A DNA stretch of 49,484 nucleotides from contig NZ_BJLR01000042.1 of the NCBI RefSeq assembly GCF_006538745.1, forward strand, positions 1 through 49,484, in the 5' to 3' direction. The notes under the pieces were generated by a model. The model was not told the DNA's origin, ran no database searches, and worked only from the letters and a program-made list of their open reading frames with translations. Source of the stretch: Cellulomonas cellasea. Its GTDB lineage: Bacteria; Actinomycetota; Actinomycetes; Actinomycetales; Cellulomonadaceae. A program made the translations under genes and the position numbers. Shown here one piece after another: positions 28,149 through 38,010 of this stretch. The stretch's first letter is position 1; each line of letters opens with the position of its first letter.

Positions 28149-29138
28149 TCAGCGTCGCGCCGCCGCCCGGCGGCCCTCGACCGCGCGCCCGACGTCCTCC
28201 TGGACGAGGTCGGCGTTGAGTGCGATCCCGGCGGCGCTGCCCCCCGCGGCCGCGCCGACGACCTGCACGGTGGGGTCGACCACGTTGCCCGCGGCGTGGA
28301 CCCCGGGGACCTCCGTGCGGCCGTCCGCGTCCACGCCGACGACGCCGTCGGGCCCCGGCAGGATCCCGAGGGAGGCCAGGAGCCCGTCCCGGAGCACGAG
28401 GCGCGGCGCGACGACGAGCGCGTCGCAGGGGACCACCGCCCCGGCGTCGAGGCGCACCCCGACGAGCCGGTCGTCCTGCACGACGAGCTCGGTCGCGACG
28501 CCGTCGCGGACCTCGACGCCGCGCGCCTCGAGCTGCTCGGCGAGCGACTCCTCGGGCTCCGGGCCGGTGTGGCGCAGCAGGACGACGTCGGGGCTCCACT
28601 GGCCGAGCAGCAGCGCCTCGCGCGCACCTGACGGGTCGGTCGCGAGCACCGCGAGGCGCCGACCGCGCAGCTCGAAGCCGTGGCAGTACGGGCAGTGCAC
28701 CACGTCGCGGCCCCACCGCTCGCGCAGGCCGCGCACGTCGGGCAGCTCGTCCGCGAGGCCGGTCGTCACGAGCAGGCGCCGCCCGCGCAGCACCCGGCCG
28801 TCGTCGAGGTGGACCGCGAGCCCGTCGGACGCCGGACCGGCGGTCACGGCCCGGCCGGCCACGACCTCGCCGCCGCACGCGCGCACCTCGCGCCGGCCGG
28901 AGGCCAGCAGGTCGAGCGGGGCGATGCCGTCGTGCCCGAGGAAGCCGTGCGCACCGTGGGCGGGGGCGTTGCGGGGCTCGCCCGCGTCGACCACGACGAC
29001 GCTGCGCAGGGCACGGGCGAGCACGAGCGCGGCGCTCAGACCCGCCGGGCCTCCCCCGACGACCACGACGTCGTACGCGGCGTCGTCCTGCGCTCCTGGT
29101 CCGCCTGCCCGCACCCCGACCACCTCCGTGACCACCAT
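28149..29138 (-). CDS. Thioredoxin-reductase-like NAD(P)/FAD oxidoreductase
   Basis: A 329-residue two-domain flavoprotein. The FAD loop VVVVGGGPAGLSAA lies near the front (about 24-37), the redox disulphide is CPYC (Cys149, Cys152), and the C-terminal FAD segment reads HAAGNVVDPTVQVVGAAAGG. The CPYC motif and the SAAxVLARA front match the low-molecular-weight thioredoxin-reductase-like group that includes mycothione-independent reductases and modification enzymes of bacterial secondary metabolism. Its electron acceptor is unknown; no thioredoxin gene is adjacent. ATG at 29138 has only a weak ribosome site. It is divergent from surE. Confidence 0.85.
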   Translation of the reverse strand: MVVTEVVGVRAGGPGAQDDAAYDVVVVGGGPAGLSAALVLARALRSVVVVDAGEPRNAPAHGAHGFLGHDGIAPLDLLASGRREVRACGGEVVAGRAVTAGPASDGLAVHLDDGRVLRGRRLLVTTGLADELPDVRGLRERWGRDVVHCPYCHGFELRGRRLAVLATDPSGAREALLLGQWSPDVVLLRHTGPEPEESLAEQLEARGVEVRDGVATELVVQDDRLVGVRLDAGAVVPCDALVVAPRLVLRDGLLASLGILPGPDGVVGVDADGRTEVPGVHAAGNVVDPTVQVVGAAAGGSAAGIALNADLVQEDVGRAVEGRRAAARR

Positions 29139-29201
29139 GACCTGCCCGGGGACCGCCCGCAAAGGCGGGCCCCTCCGGCCGCCCGGTGCCAGGGTGGGTC
29201 C

Positions 29202-29984
29202 ATGCGCGCACTGGTCACGAACGACGACGGCATCTCCTCCCCCGGGCTCGCGGTGCTCGTCGCGGTCGCCCGCGACGCGGGCTACGACGTCACGGTCGCG
29301 GCACCGGCCGCCGAGGCGTCGGGCTCCGGGACGTCGCTCGTGGGCGTCGAGCACGGCGGCCGGCTGCGGGTCGAGCGACGCACGGCACCGGGCGTGGACG
29401 GCGACGTCCCGTCGTTCGCGGTGCACGCGACCCCGGCGCTCATCGCGTTCCTCGCCGCGTACGAGGGCTTCGGGCCGCGGCCCGACGTCGTGCTCTCGGG
29501 CGTGAACCGGGGTGCGAACACCGGCCACGCCGTCCTGCACTCGGGCACCGTCGGGGCCGCGCTGTCGGCGATGACGCTCGGGATCCACGGGCTCGCGGTG
29601 TCGCTCGACTCACCGGACCCGCGCCACTGGGCGACGGCCGGCGTCGTCGCGGCGCGCGGCCTGCGGTGGCTCGTCGGCCGCGACGCCGGGGACGGGGTGC
29701 TCAACGTCAACGTGCCCGACCGGCCCGCGGACGCCCTGCGCGGTGTCCGGGCGGCGACGCTCGCGCCGTTCGGGGCGGTCCAGGCGAGCGTGCGCGCGGA
29801 CGACGCCGGCGACCTCGTGGTGCGCTACCGCGCGACGGACGACGAGGCCGCGGCCGGTTCCGACGCCGGGCTGCTCGCGGACGGCTGGGCGACGCTGACG
29901 CTGCTGCGGGCGCCGTGCGCGGACGCAGCCGTGGAGCTGCCGGAGGTGCTCGACGGACCGCTCGCCGCGCCCGACGGGAGCTGA
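29202..29984 (+). CDS. surE: SurE 5'/3'-nucleotidase
   Basis: A metal-dependent nucleotide phosphatase of the SurE family, acting on nucleoside 5' and 3' monophosphates. The 260-residue length fits. VTNDDG (Asn7, Asp8, Asp9) binds the metal, the Ser in EASGSGTSL and GVNRGANTG complete the active site, and NVNVPD near the C-terminus matches the family. The ATG lies six bases after CAGGGT and has no Shine-Dalgarno. It is divergent from the flavoprotein gene and convergent with the OhrR-like regulator. Confidence 0.93.
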   Translation: MRALVTNDDGISSPGLAVLVAVARDAGYDVTVAAPAAEASGSGTSLVGVEHGGRLRVERRTAPGVDGDVPSFAVHATPALIAFLAAYEGFGPRPDVVLSGVNRGANTGHAVLHSGTVGAALSAMTLGIHGLAVSLDSPDPRHWATAGVVAARGLRWLVGRDAGDGVLNVNVPDRPADALRGVRAATLAPFGAVQASVRADDAGDLVVRYRATDDEAAAGSDAGLLADGWATLTLLRAPCADAAVELPEVLDGPLAAPDGS

Positions 29985-30007
29985 CCGGCCGGCCGGGCGT
30001 CGACGCG

Positions 30008-30463
30008 TCAGGCGCCGGAGCGGGCCGCGGCGATGAGCGACGTGAGCGAGTCGCGCAGGTGCTCGAGCTCGTCGAGGCCCATCCCGAGCCGCTCGACGAC
30101 CGCCGGCGGGATGCGCTCGGCCTCGGCGCGCAGCGCGGTGCCCTGCGCGGTGAGCGTCACCGCGAGCGCCCGCTCGTCGCGGGGGTCGCGCGCGCGTGTC
30201 ACGAGGCCGCGCGTCTCGAGGCGCTTGAGCAGCGGCGAGAGCGTCGCCGGCTCGAGGCTGAGCCGGCGCGCGAGGTCGCCGGCCCGGACCGGGCTCGCCT
30301 CCCACAGCGCGAGCATCACGAGGTACTGGGGGTGCGTGAGGCCGAGCGGCTCGAGCAGCGGCTTGTACGCGGCGGTGACCTCGCGCGCGGCGACGGCGAG
30401 CGCGAAGCAGACCTGCCGGTCGAGCGCGAGCAGGTCCGTCGGCACCGCGGCGGAGGTCGTCAC
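30008..30463 (-). CDS. MarR/OhrR-type peroxide-sensing regulator
   Basis: A 151-residue winged-helix repressor. The front reads LLALDRQVCFAL, placing Cys19 where OhrR has its single reactive cysteine, followed by AAYKPLLEPLGLTHPQYLVML, LARRLSLEPATLSPLLKRLE and RARDPRDERALAVTLT, a close match to the OhrR subgroup that senses organic hydroperoxides. The GTG at 30463 lies eight bases after TAGACT with no Shine-Dalgarno. No Ohr peroxiredoxin gene is adjacent; the divergent gene encodes a 70-residue protein. A perfect palindrome sits in the spacer as the likely operator. Confidence 0.9.
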   Translation of the reverse strand: MTTSAAVPTDLLALDRQVCFALAVAAREVTAAYKPLLEPLGLTHPQYLVMLALWEASPVRAGDLARRLSLEPATLSPLLKRLETRGLVTRARDPRDERALAVTLTAQGTALRAEAERIPPAVVERLGMGLDELEHLRDSLTSLIAAARSGA

Positions 30464-30494
30464 GGTGCCTGAGTCTAGCCCGCGCCCGGGGTAT

Positions 30495-30525
30495 GCTGAG
30501 TGCACTGATGGTTCGTGCACTCAGC
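30495..30525. promoter_or_regulatory. Perfect 11-bp palindromic operator (OhrR-like regulator)
   Basis: GCTGAGTGCAC (30495-30505) and GTGCACTCAGC (30515-30525) are perfect inverted copies with a nine-base spacer; each arm contains the self-complementary GTGCAC. A plus-strand -10-like TATGCT overlaps the left arm, so binding would block the promoter of the 70-residue gene, and the site is 32 bp from the regulator start. Confidence 0.75.
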
Positions 30526-30584
30526 GATCTGGTCCCACCGGTCTCGGCGCGCGAGCCGGGACCGCCGACCCCGGGAGACCCGCC

Positions 30585-30797
30585 GTGACCGACAGCCCGC
30601 GCCGCTCCTGGGGCATGCGCTTCACCGAGCGCTACCTCCTGCGCTTCTTCGGCCCGCCCGAGCTCGGCCACGACCGCCCCGGCCGCCGGGCCAGCGCGGA
30701 CGAGACCGCACGCGAGGACCAGCTGCACGCCGAGCTCACCCGCGTCCTCGGACCGGACGGGCGCGTCTACCTCGTGCAGCGGGACGAGCAGGGCTGA
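30585..30797 (+). CDS. Unknown 70-residue basic/acidic protein under OhrR-like control
   Basis: The GTG start has GGGAG seven bases upstream. The product begins MTDSPRRSWGMRFTERYLL, with a short aromatic and basic helix, continues Pro/Gly/Arg-rich and ends with a charged, helical ARVLGPDGRVYLVQR-like tail. No Cys, no membrane segment, no recognised family. Its divergence from the OhrR-like gene across the palindrome suggests it is induced by oxidants and may act in that response, which is inference. Confidence 0.65.
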   Translation: MTDSPRRSWGMRFTERYLLRFFGPPELGHDRPGRRASADETAREDQLHAELTRVLGPDGRVYLVQRDEQG

Positions 30798-30837
30798 CCG
30801 CGGGCCGTCCCCGGACCGACGGTGCACGCTGGTCCCC

Positions 30838-31599
30838 GTGACCCCTGCACCCGTGCCCCCGCTGCCCGTCTCGGTCGACGCCCCCGGCCTGCACGGCCGC
30901 GCGATCCTGTCGCAGCGCTGGGAGGACCTGGCGTTCGTGCACTGGCGGGTCGACCCGGCCCTCGTCGCCCCGCTCCTGCCGCGCGGCACCACGCCCGACG
31001 TGCACGACGGGGCCACCTGGGTCGGTCTCGTGCCGTTCCGCCTGGCCGACGCCGGGCTCGGCCGGGGGCCCGGCGTGCCGTGGTTCGGGACGTTCGCGGA
31101 GACGAACGTGCGGCTCTACTCGGTCGACGCCGAGGGACGTCGGGGCGTCGTCTTCCGCTCGCTCGACGCGGCCCGGCTCGCCGTCGTGGTGGGCGCGCGG
31201 CTCGCGTTCGGGCTGCCGTACGTGTGGGCGCGCATGCGGATCCGGTCCGACGGCGAGCGGCTCACCTACACGACGTCACGGCTGGCCCCCGGGCCGCGCG
31301 GCGCGGGCGGCCGGGTGGTCGTGACCCCCGGGGCGCGGATCGCCGAGCCCGACGTGCTCGCGCAGTTCCTCACCGCGCGCTGGGGACTGCACACCCGGCA
31401 CCTGGGTCGGCTGCTGTACGTGCCGAACGAGCACGGCCCGTGGCCGCTGCACACCGCGACGCTGCACGAGCTCGACGACTCGCTCGTGGCCGCCGCCGGC
31501 CTCGGCGGGCTCGCCGGCCGGGAGCCCGACTCGGTGCTGTGGTCGCCCGGCGTGCGGACGGTGTTCGGCCGGCCGCTGGTGGTGCCGACGTCCGCCTGA
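30838..31599 (+). CDS. DUF2071 (YqjF-like) family protein
   Basis: A 253-residue protein of the DUF2071 family, which has an acetoacetate-decarboxylase-like fold; no enzyme activity is firmly established. It has the typical QRWEDLAFVHWRVDPALVAPLLP front, TWVGLVPFRL, FAETNVRLY and a HTRHLGRLLYVPNEH segment. The GTG lies seven bases after CACGCT, with no Shine-Dalgarno. It follows the 70-residue gene by 40 bp and could be co-regulated. Confidence 0.88.
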   Translation: MTPAPVPPLPVSVDAPGLHGRAILSQRWEDLAFVHWRVDPALVAPLLPRGTTPDVHDGATWVGLVPFRLADAGLGRGPGVPWFGTFAETNVRLYSVDAEGRRGVVFRSLDAARLAVVVGARLAFGLPYVWARMRIRSDGERLTYTTSRLAPGPRGAGGRVVVTPGARIAEPDVLAQFLTARWGLHTRHLGRLLYVPNEHGPWPLHTATLHELDDSLVAAAGLGGLAGREPDSVLWSPGVRTVFGRPLVVPTSA

Positions 31600-31692
31600 G
31601 CCGCCGGTTCGCCGGGCCGCCGGACCGGGTGCGGGTCACGGCCTCGGCCGTGACGCCTTGTCGGCGCCCGGGCGTCGCAGGACGATACGACC

Positions 31693-32094
31693 ATGGACGC
31701 CGCATCCGTCATGGAGTGGGTCGGGCGCTACGAGCGCGCGTGGCGCGACGACGACGTGACCGCCGTCGAGCGCCTGTTCACGCCCGAGGCGCACTACCTG
31801 CGCTCGCCGTACGAGCCGCCGCTCGTCGGGTGGCAGGCGATCCGGGACTTCTGGTCCGACGACACCCCGTTCACGATGCGCGCCGAGCCCGTCGCCGTCG
31901 CCTGGCCCGTCGCCGTCGTGCGCGCCGAGGTGCGCTACGGCGGCGACGAGCCGCAGGAGTATCGGGACCTGTGGGTGCTGCGCTTCGCGGACGACGGCCG
32001 GGTCGAGCACTTCGAGGAGTGGGCGTACTGGCCGGGCCGCGGATACACGGCGTCGTCCCCCGGCGCTGCGGACCCCACGACGGACGAGGGGTAG
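31693..32094 (+). CDS. SnoaL/NTF2-like protein
   Basis: A 133-residue protein with the alpha+beta cone fold pattern of SnoaL-like polyketide-cyclase/NTF2 proteins: RYERAWRDDDVTAVERLF, HYLRSPYEPPLVGWQAIRDFW, and the closing RVEHFEEWAYWPGRGY strand. Members bind small hydrophobic ligands; the substrate is unknown. GACGAT lies six bases before the ATG. Confidence 0.82.
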   Translation: MDAASVMEWVGRYERAWRDDDVTAVERLFTPEAHYLRSPYEPPLVGWQAIRDFWSDDTPFTMRAEPVAVAWPVAVVRAEVRYGGDEPQEYRDLWVLRFADDGRVEHFEEWAYWPGRGYTASSPGAADPTTDEG

Positions 32095-32172
32095 GCCGCC
32101 GCCTGCGGCGCCCCGGCACCTGCGCCGGTACCGTCGTCGTCCTCCGCCGACCGCTCGCGCGAGGGAGGGCCC

Positions 32173-32553
32173 ATGCACCGCAGCAGGATCTCGACGTTGC
32201 TCGTCGACGCGCACCACGACGACGCCGAGGCAGCAGCCACGTTCTGGACCGCCGCCCTCGGCGGGCCGATCCGGCCGCAGACCGACGAGGAGGAGTTCAC
32301 CGCCGTCCCGGACGCGGTCCCCGGCCTCGTGACCGCGGTCCAGGCGGTCGACGACGCGCCGCGCTACCACCTGGACTTCGAGACGGACGACCTCGACGCG
32401 GAGACCGGCCGGCTCCTCGCGCTCGGCGCCGTCGAGGTGGGGCGCTGGCTCGACTGCCGCACCTTGCGCGTCCCGGGCGGGCATCTCGTGTGCGTCATCC
32501 CGGTGCACAGCGACCCCGAGGAGTTCCGGGCGCACGCCCGGGTCTGGCCCTGA
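32173..32553 (+). CDS. VOC family (glyoxalase-like) protein
   Basis: A 126-residue single-domain VOC protein. It has the ISTLLVDAHHDDAEAAATFW helix, a YHLDFETDDLDAETGRL segment with the metal-position residues, and ends in a RVPGGHLVCVIPV strand. The ATG has GGGAGG four bases upstream. This is a second, unrelated VOC gene in the window, and unlike the first it has no N-terminal extension. Confidence 0.82.
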   Translation: MHRSRISTLLVDAHHDDAEAAATFWTAALGGPIRPQTDEEEFTAVPDAVPGLVTAVQAVDDAPRYHLDFETDDLDAETGRLLALGAVEVGRWLDCRTLRVPGGHLVCVIPVHSDPEEFRAHARVWP

Positions 32554-32579
32554 CGCCGGGGCGGTGACAGGCTCGCCCG

Positions 32580-33818
32580 ATGACGCCCCTCGCGCGCCGG
32601 GTGCAGCGCACCTACCTCGCGCTCGTCGTCGGCAACACGCTCGCCGCGGCGTTCATCTGGGGCATCAACACGCTGTTCCTGCTCGACGCCGGCCTGAGCA
32701 ACGTCGAGGCCTTCGCCGCGAACGCGTTCTTCACCGCGGGCATGGTCCTGTTCGAGGTGCCGACCGGCGTGGTCGCGGACTCCCGCGGGCGGCGCGCCTC
32801 CTACCTGCTGGGGACCGTCACGCTGGCCGCGTCGACCGCGCTGTACTGGGGTCTGTGGCGGGTCGAGGGCCCGTTCTGGGCGTGGGCCGTCGTGTCGGTG
32901 CTGCTCGGGCTCGGGTTCACGTTCTTCTCGGGCGCGGTCGAGGCGTGGCTGGTCGACGCGCTGCGCGCCACGGGGTACGCCGGTGAGCTCGAGCCGGTGT
33001 TCGCGCGCGGCCAGGTCGCCGGCGGCGTGGCGATGCTCGTCGGCTCGGTCGCGGGCGGGGCCCTGGCGCAGGTCACCGACCTCGGCGTGCCGTTCCTGGT
33101 GCGCGCGGGCGTGCTGCTCGTCATGCTCGTCATCGCCGCCGTCTTCATGCGCGACCTCGGCTTCACGCCCGCCGCGCACGCCCGGCCCGGGGAGGCGGTC
33201 CGCGCGATCCTCACGCAGTCGCTCCAGCACGGCCTCGGCAACCCGCCCGTGCGCTGGCTCATGCTCGCGGCGCCGTTCGTCTCGGGCGTCGGCGTGTACG
33301 CCTTCTACGCGATGCAGCCGTTCCTGCTCGCGCTGTACGGCGACCCCGACGCGTACGCCGTCGCCGGTCTCGCGGCCGCCGTCATCGCGGGGTCGCAGAT
33401 CCTCGGCGGGACGCTCGCGACCCGGGTGCGGCGCCTCGTGCGCCGGCGCACGACGGTGCTGCTCGCGGGCACCGCGGCCGGCGCGGGAGCCCTCGCGCTC
33501 CTCGGCGTGGTCGACGGCTTCGGCCTCGCCCTCGCGCTCCTCGTGCTGTGGGGCGTCGCCGGCGCGGCCGTCACGCCCGTGCGCCAGGCGTACCTCAACG
33601 ACCTCGTCCCGTCCGCCCAGCGCGCCACGGTGCTGTCCTTCGACTCGCTCGTCGGCAGCGCCGGCGGGGTCGTGGTGCAGCCCGCGCTCGGCCGGGCGGC
33701 CGACGTGTGGGGGTACGGACCGACCTACCTCATCGGGGCGGTCGTCAACCTGCTCGCGCTGCCGTTCCTCGTCGCGTCCCGGCGCCGGCGCAGCCCCGCG
33801 GACGTCGGCGGCGGCTGA
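32580..33818 (+). CDS. Major facilitator superfamily transporter
   Basis: A 412-residue membrane protein with about 12 hydrophobic segments. The motif VPTGVVADSRGRRASYLLG, between the second and third helices, is the MFS signature, and a LATRVRRLVRRR basic loop lies in the middle. Resembles the drug/efflux type, but the substrate is unknown. The ATG lies six bases after CAGGCT. It converges on jetC; its stop is followed by the 30-bp repeat. Confidence 0.9.
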   Translation: MTPLARRVQRTYLALVVGNTLAAAFIWGINTLFLLDAGLSNVEAFAANAFFTAGMVLFEVPTGVVADSRGRRASYLLGTVTLAASTALYWGLWRVEGPFWAWAVVSVLLGLGFTFFSGAVEAWLVDALRATGYAGELEPVFARGQVAGGVAMLVGSVAGGALAQVTDLGVPFLVRAGVLLVMLVIAAVFMRDLGFTPAAHARPGEAVRAILTQSLQHGLGNPPVRWLMLAAPFVSGVGVYAFYAMQPFLLALYGDPDAYAVAGLAAAVIAGSQILGGTLATRVRRLVRRRTTVLLAGTAAGAGALALLGVVDGFGLALALLVLWGVAGAAVTPVRQAYLNDLVPSAQRATVLSFDSLVGSAGGVVVQPALGRAADVWGYGPTYLIGAVVNLLALPFLVASRRRRSPADVGGG

Positions 33819-33840
33819 CGATCGACGGTCGGGGCCGCGC

Positions 33841-33910
33841 GTCAGACGCCCGCCTCCTCGGGGCCACGCGGTCAGGCGCCCGCCTCCTCGGGGCCACGCG
33901 GTCAGGCGCC
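33841..33910. repeat. 30-bp tandem repeat at the 3' end of jetC
   Basis: Two full copies (33841-33870 and 33871-33900) differ at one base, and a partial third copy (33901-33910) contains the jetC stop codon. The unit begins gtcaggcgcc and contains cctcctcggggccacgcg. The array occupies the position where a downstream jetD gene would begin. Confidence 0.85.
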
Positions 33911-36900
33911 GGTCCCGTCCGGCACGCCCGCGACGAGCTTGGTGCGCGAGCGTCCCGTGGCGTCCTTGAGCACGACGTACTTGAGGTCGACGTGCGGCTC
34001 GAGCGCACCGAACTTGTCGTTGGGGGCGCCGATCACGAGCTGAAAGCCGAGCCCGCGCCACGCGCCGATCGCCCGCCCGGTGAACCGCGCGTCGGCCTTG
34101 ATGAGCGCCTCGTCGAGGAACACGGGGGCGTAGCGGGGTCGGTCGGCCCCGGCGTCGCCGAGCTGGTAGCGCAGCGCGGCGCCGACGATGAACGCGACGA
34201 GCTCCTGGGACTCGCCGCCGGACTTCTCGCCGATGTGGTCGTAGAGCGCAACGTGCCGGCCCTCGAGGTCGACCTTCTCGGCGCTGAGCCGCACGTGGCG
34301 GCGCACGTCGACCAGGTCGGCGAAGTCCGGCGACGTCCGGCGGATGCGGTCGATGACCTTGGCCATCCGGACGTACCGGCGCTCGCGCTCGGCGTCCGTC
34401 GCCTCGGTCTGCAGCACCTCGCGCAGGTCGCGGAGCTCCTTGCGGAACCGGGCGACGACCGTCGACTGCGTGTCGCGCGCGTCGATGCGCAGCCGGTGGC
34501 CGTCGTCGGCGAAGGGCAGGTCGGCGAGGATCTCGTTGACGGGCCGGATCCGCTCCTTGATCTCCCGGACCGAGCGGCTCAGAGCGTTGTGCAGGTCGGT
34601 GAGGTCGTTGCCCGACAGCCGCAGGAGGCTCGTGCGCCACTCCCCCTCGAGCTCGTGCAGGCCGTGCGTCTCGAGCTCGGCGAGCAGGCGCGCGAAGTCG
34701 GCGTACGACGCGTCGGGGTCGGTACCGAGGTCGGGGTCGGGCCAGCGCTCGACGAAGGTCTCGAACGTGCGCCGCAGCGCGTCCCGCGCGGTCCCGACGA
34801 CCCCCTGGGCCGCCTGGCGGTCCGACCGCAGCAGGTCGCTCGCGCGCGCCACCACGGCGTCGAACGCGGCGAGGGCACCGGCCGGCGTCGCCATCTCGGC
34901 CGCCGTGCCGCTGCCGACCTCGCCGCCGAGCAGCGCGTCGAGGTACGCGCGCGCGCCGGGTGCGACCGTCGTGCCGCCGGTCCGGGCCTCGTCGAGCGCG
35001 CGCTGCGCCGCGTCGACGTCGTCGGTCGTCGCCGACCAGCGCTCGGCGAGCTCCTGCGCGGCGCCCTTGGTCCGGCCGAGCTCCTCGGTGAGCGTGCGGA
35101 TCGCCGTCTCGAGCTCGGTCGCGCGACGCTGCAGCCGGGTCACCTCGGGGTTGCCGGACGTGACGTCCTCGATGACCTGCGACCAGCGGGCCACCTCGCC
35201 CTGAGCAGTCACGACGTCGACCTGGTCCCACGTGACCTCGCGCAGCGCCTCGAACGCGCGCCGCTCGACCTCGTGCCGGTCGAGCTGCCCCTCGGCGGCG
35301 ACGACCTGCGCCTCGGCGAGCTCGAGCCGCTGCTGCGCCCGGGCGATCTGCTGGTCGAGGTGGCCGAGCAGCCGCGTGTTCGTGAAGCCCAGCACGTTGG
35401 CCCGGCTCTGCCCGCCGTGCGCGCCCTGCCGCCCGTCGGAGACCTGACCGGCGCGCGTGAGCGCCTTGGCGTGCTGCGCGAGCTCGCCCGGGGTGTCGAC
35501 GCACACGTACGCGAACCGGCTCCCGAGCTCGCTGCGGAGCCACCCGGTGAACGACGTGGCGCGCAGGTCGAGGCGGCCGGGCAGCGTGCGCGGGTCGAGC
35601 GCGACGTCGGTCTCGAGCCCCGTCGGCACACCCTCGAACCGGATCCGGCGCGCGGTGGGCACCGCGTCGATCGCCGCGCGGAAGGCGCGCAGGTGCGCCG
35701 CGTCGAGCAGCAGGAGCGTCGCGAAGCCGCCGAGCGCGAGGTTGAACGCGTCGCGCCACGGCTCGTGCTCGGTGCGGACCTCGACGAGCTCGGCGACGAA
35801 GGGCAGGTCCTCGACCGTGAGCCCCGCGACCTGCGCGAGCGCAGCGCGCGCCTGGTGCAGGTCGCCCGGGATGTTGCCCTGCCGCCGCTCGACGCGCGCA
35901 CGCTCGGCCGCGAGCCCGGCGAGCTCGTCCTTCGCGTCCTTCTTCTCCGCCATCGCGTCGCCGAACGCGCGGCGCGCACCGGCCTTCGTGTCCCCGTCCG
36001 CGAGCGCGTCCCCCGCCCGCTCCGCGAGCGCGGCGAACTCCTCCGCCGAGGCCGGCGCGGCGCCGAGCGCGGTCCCCACCACGCCGTCGAGCCGCTCGCG
36101 CGCCCGCACGACGCGGTCCAGGCGCTGCTGCGCGCCGGTGAGCTCGCGCTGCGCGGTCGCGAGCCGGTCGCCGCCCGACGCCCACAGCGTCTCCTTGACG
36201 CCGTCGAGCTCGGAGCGCGACGCGTCGACGCGCCCGGAGGTCTCGGCGGCGAGCCGCTGCGCGTCCTGGTGACGGCGCTGCAGGTCCTGCTCGACCGCGC
36301 GCAGCAGCCCGAGCCGGCGCTCGTGGCGCCACAGCGCGGCCGGGGACGTCCCGTCGTCGAACGACCCGGCCTGCTCGATGACGCGCAGCCGCCGGGCGGC
36401 CGCCTCGATGTCGGCGCGGTGCGCGCGGATCGGCTCGAGCGCCTTGACCTGCTGGCGCGCGGTGATCATCTGGTCGCGCGTGCCGGTGAGCTTGTCGAAC
36501 TGCTCGACGACGGCGTCGGCGGTCGCGAACGTGTCGGGCTCCTCGAGCACCATCGCCTTGTACAGCGCGTCGACCGTGGTGATCTGCTGGCCCGCCTGGA
36601 TGCGGCCGAGCAGCGCGACCGCCTTGTTGCCGTCGCCCGTGGCGCCGATGCCGAGGGTCGAGTGCAGCCGGGCGGTGAGCTCGCGGTCGGTGTCGAACGG
36701 CGTGAGGCCCGCGGCGGTCACGGCCGCGCGGCCGAGCCGGTCCGCGGCGGCGGGCTCGAGGTCGCGCAGGTCGAACGGCCCGTCGCAGGTCGCCCGCACG
36801 GCGACGACGTCGTCGAGCACGCGCGCGGCGGCCGGCACGTACCAGGCCCGCACGGCAGTGAGCTCGCGCCCCGCCTGGTCGGCCCACGTCATCGCGATCG

Positions 36901-37276
36901 CCGACCAGGTGTCGCGCCCGTCACCGCGCAGCACGCTCTCCCGGGTGCCGTCCTCGGTGCGCGCCTCGTCCACCTTGCCGCGCGCGTAGGACAGGACGTT
37001 GCGCTGGTCCTTGCCGCGCGGCCGCCCGACGACCCCGCCGTTCGACGCGCCGTTGAACGGCGTCGTGTGGGGCATGAGCAGCGCGATGTACGCGTCCATG
37101 AGCGTCGACTTGCCGGAGCCGGAGCCGCCCGAGAGCAGCGTCGCGGTGGACGCGAGCCGCACGCGGTGGTGCCCGTCGTACCCGCCCCAGTTGACGAGCT
37201 GGAGGTCGCGGGCGACCCACTGCTGGCCCGTCGAGGTCACCGGGACGAGCCCGAAGAGCGTGTCGACCATCGTCAT
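33902..37276 (-). CDS. jetC: JetC: SMC-like ATPase (Wadjet/MukB-like)
   Basis: An SMC-type ATPase of 1124 residues, the motor of the Wadjet complex that recognises and loops plasmid DNA. Walker A GSGSGKST is at 51-58, a long coiled coil fills about 280-950, and the C-terminal half carries the signature SGGES (around 1019-1023) and Walker [12 protein letters not shown] with the catalytic Glu near 1056. The front [11 protein letters not shown] and [15 protein letters not shown] match the JetC family. Its ATG overlaps the jetB stop by four bases. No gene for the JetD nuclease follows it: only the tandem repeat and a convergent MFS gene. Confidence 0.88.
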   Translation of the reverse strand: MTMVDTLFGLVPVTSTGQQWVARDLQLVNWGGYDGHHRVRLASTATLLSGGSGSGKSTLMDAYIALLMPHTTPFNGASNGGVVGRPRGKDQRNVLSYARGKVDEARTEDGTRESVLRGDGRDTWSAIAMTWADQAGRELTAVRAWYVPAAARVLDDVVAVRATCDGPFDLRDLEPAAADRLGRAAVTAAGLTPFDTDRELTARLHSTLGIGATGDGNKAVALLGRIQAGQQITTVDALYKAMVLEEPDTFATADAVVEQFDKLTGTRDQMITARQQVKALEPIRAHRADIEAAARRLRVIEQAGSFDDGTSPAALWRHERRLGLLRAVEQDLQRRHQDAQRLAAETSGRVDASRSELDGVKETLWASGGDRLATAQRELTGAQQRLDRVVRARERLDGVVGTALGAAPASAEEFAALAERAGDALADGDTKAGARRAFGDAMAEKKDAKDELAGLAAERARVERRQGNIPGDLHQARAALAQVAGLTVEDLPFVAELVEVRTEHEPWRDAFNLALGGFATLLLLDAAHLRAFRAAIDAVPTARRIRFEGVPTGLETDVALDPRTLPGRLDLRATSFTGWLRSELGSRFAYVCVDTPGELAQHAKALTRAGQVSDGRQGAHGGQSRANVLGFTNTRLLGHLDQQIARAQQRLELAEAQVVAAEGQLDRHEVERRAFEALREVTWDQVDVVTAQGEVARWSQVIEDVTSGNPEVTRLQRRATELETAIRTLTEELGRTKGAAQELAERWSATTDDVDAAQRALDEARTGGTTVAPGARAYLDALLGGEVGSGTAAEMATPAGALAAFDAVVARASDLLRSDRQAAQGVVGTARDALRRTFETFVERWPDPDLGTDPDASYADFARLLAELETHGLHELEGEWRTSLLRLSGNDLTDLHNALSRSVREIKERIRPVNEILADLPFADDGHRLRIDARDTQSTVVARFRKELRDLREVLQTEATDAERERRYVRMAKVIDRIRRTSPDFADLVDVRRHVRLSAEKVDLEGRHVALYDHIGEKSGGESQELVAFIVGAALRYQLGDAGADRPRYAPVFLDEALIKADARFTGRAIGAWRGLGFQLVIGAPNDKFGALEPHVDLKYVVLKDATGRSRTKLVAGVPDGTGA

Positions 37277-38010
37277 GCCGCGCCGTCCTCACCCGTGTGC
37301 GCCGCCTGCGCGCGCAGCCAGTCGCGCAGCTCGGCGAGCCGCTCGTTGCTCAGCACCACCTCGACCAGCGGGGTCACCCTGTAGCGCCCCTCCGACTCCT
37401 CCTCGATCAGCCCGTCCTTCGCGAGGCGCGTGACCGCCGCGCGGATCTCCCGCTGGCGGGTCGCGACGTTCGTGTCGTCGGGGTCGAAGTACGTCAGGGC
37501 CGTCTGCTCGAGCTCCTCGACGTCGACGCGCACCGAGGTCTCCCCCGCGCCGCGCTCACGCTGGAACACCGTGCGCAGGTGCACCAGGACGAGGGTCTCG
37601 GCGCGGCTGTAGGCGTCGTCGCGCAGCAGCACGGGCACGTCGAGCTCGGCGGAGCGGACCTGCTTCTTGTAGGCGACGCCGCGCTCGTGGTCGACGACGA
37701 GGTGCACGAACAGGTCGTGCAGCCGCGACTCGATGACCTGCTGGTGGTCGAGCAGCGTCCGCCACTGCGCGCGGTTCCTCTCGGCGGTCAGGAAGCGGCG
37801 CTGCAGGAGGCGGACGAGCACTGTGCGCACCTCGGCGTCGAGCGTCCCGGAGTCGCCCGCGAACAGCTCGGCGGGGTCCTCCTCCATGGGGACGGGCGCG
37901 ATGAAGCCGTTCTCCGCGCCGGGGTCGGTCGCAGGGTCGGCCGCGGGGGCAGCGCCGGCGACCGGCACCTCGGGGGCCGCGTCGGGCGGCGCGTCGGTCG
38001 TCTCAGCCAT
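37273..38010 (-). CDS. jetB: JetB: kleisin-associated winged-helix protein (DUF4194)
   Basis: A 245-residue protein of the DUF4194 type, the JetB/MukE-like partner that binds the kleisin. After a Pro/Ala-rich front (~50 residues) come [39 protein letters not shown] and [17 protein letters not shown], then two winged-helix-like segments ending [16 protein letters not shown]. It overlaps jetA by eight bases upstream and jetC by four downstream, so the three genes form one translationally coupled operon. Confidence 0.85.
   Translation of the reverse strand: MAETTDAPPDAAPEVPVAGAAPAADPATDPGAENGFIAPVPMEEDPAELFAGDSGTLDAEVRTVLVRLLQRRFLTAERNRAQWRTLLDHQQVIESRLHDLFVHLVVDHERGVAYKKQVRSAELDVPVLLRDDAYSRAETLVLVHLRTVFQRERGAGETSVRVDVEELEQTALTYFDPDDTNVATRQREIRAAVTRLAKDGLIEEESEGRYRVTPLVEVVLSNERLAELRDWLRAQAAHTGEDGAA

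Noticed and set aside
33548-37384. 1278-codon plus-strand frame over the MFS end, jetC and jetB
   Set aside because: Arg/Leu/Glu-rich shadow of the jetC gene; the minus strand carries clear Walker A and signature motifs.
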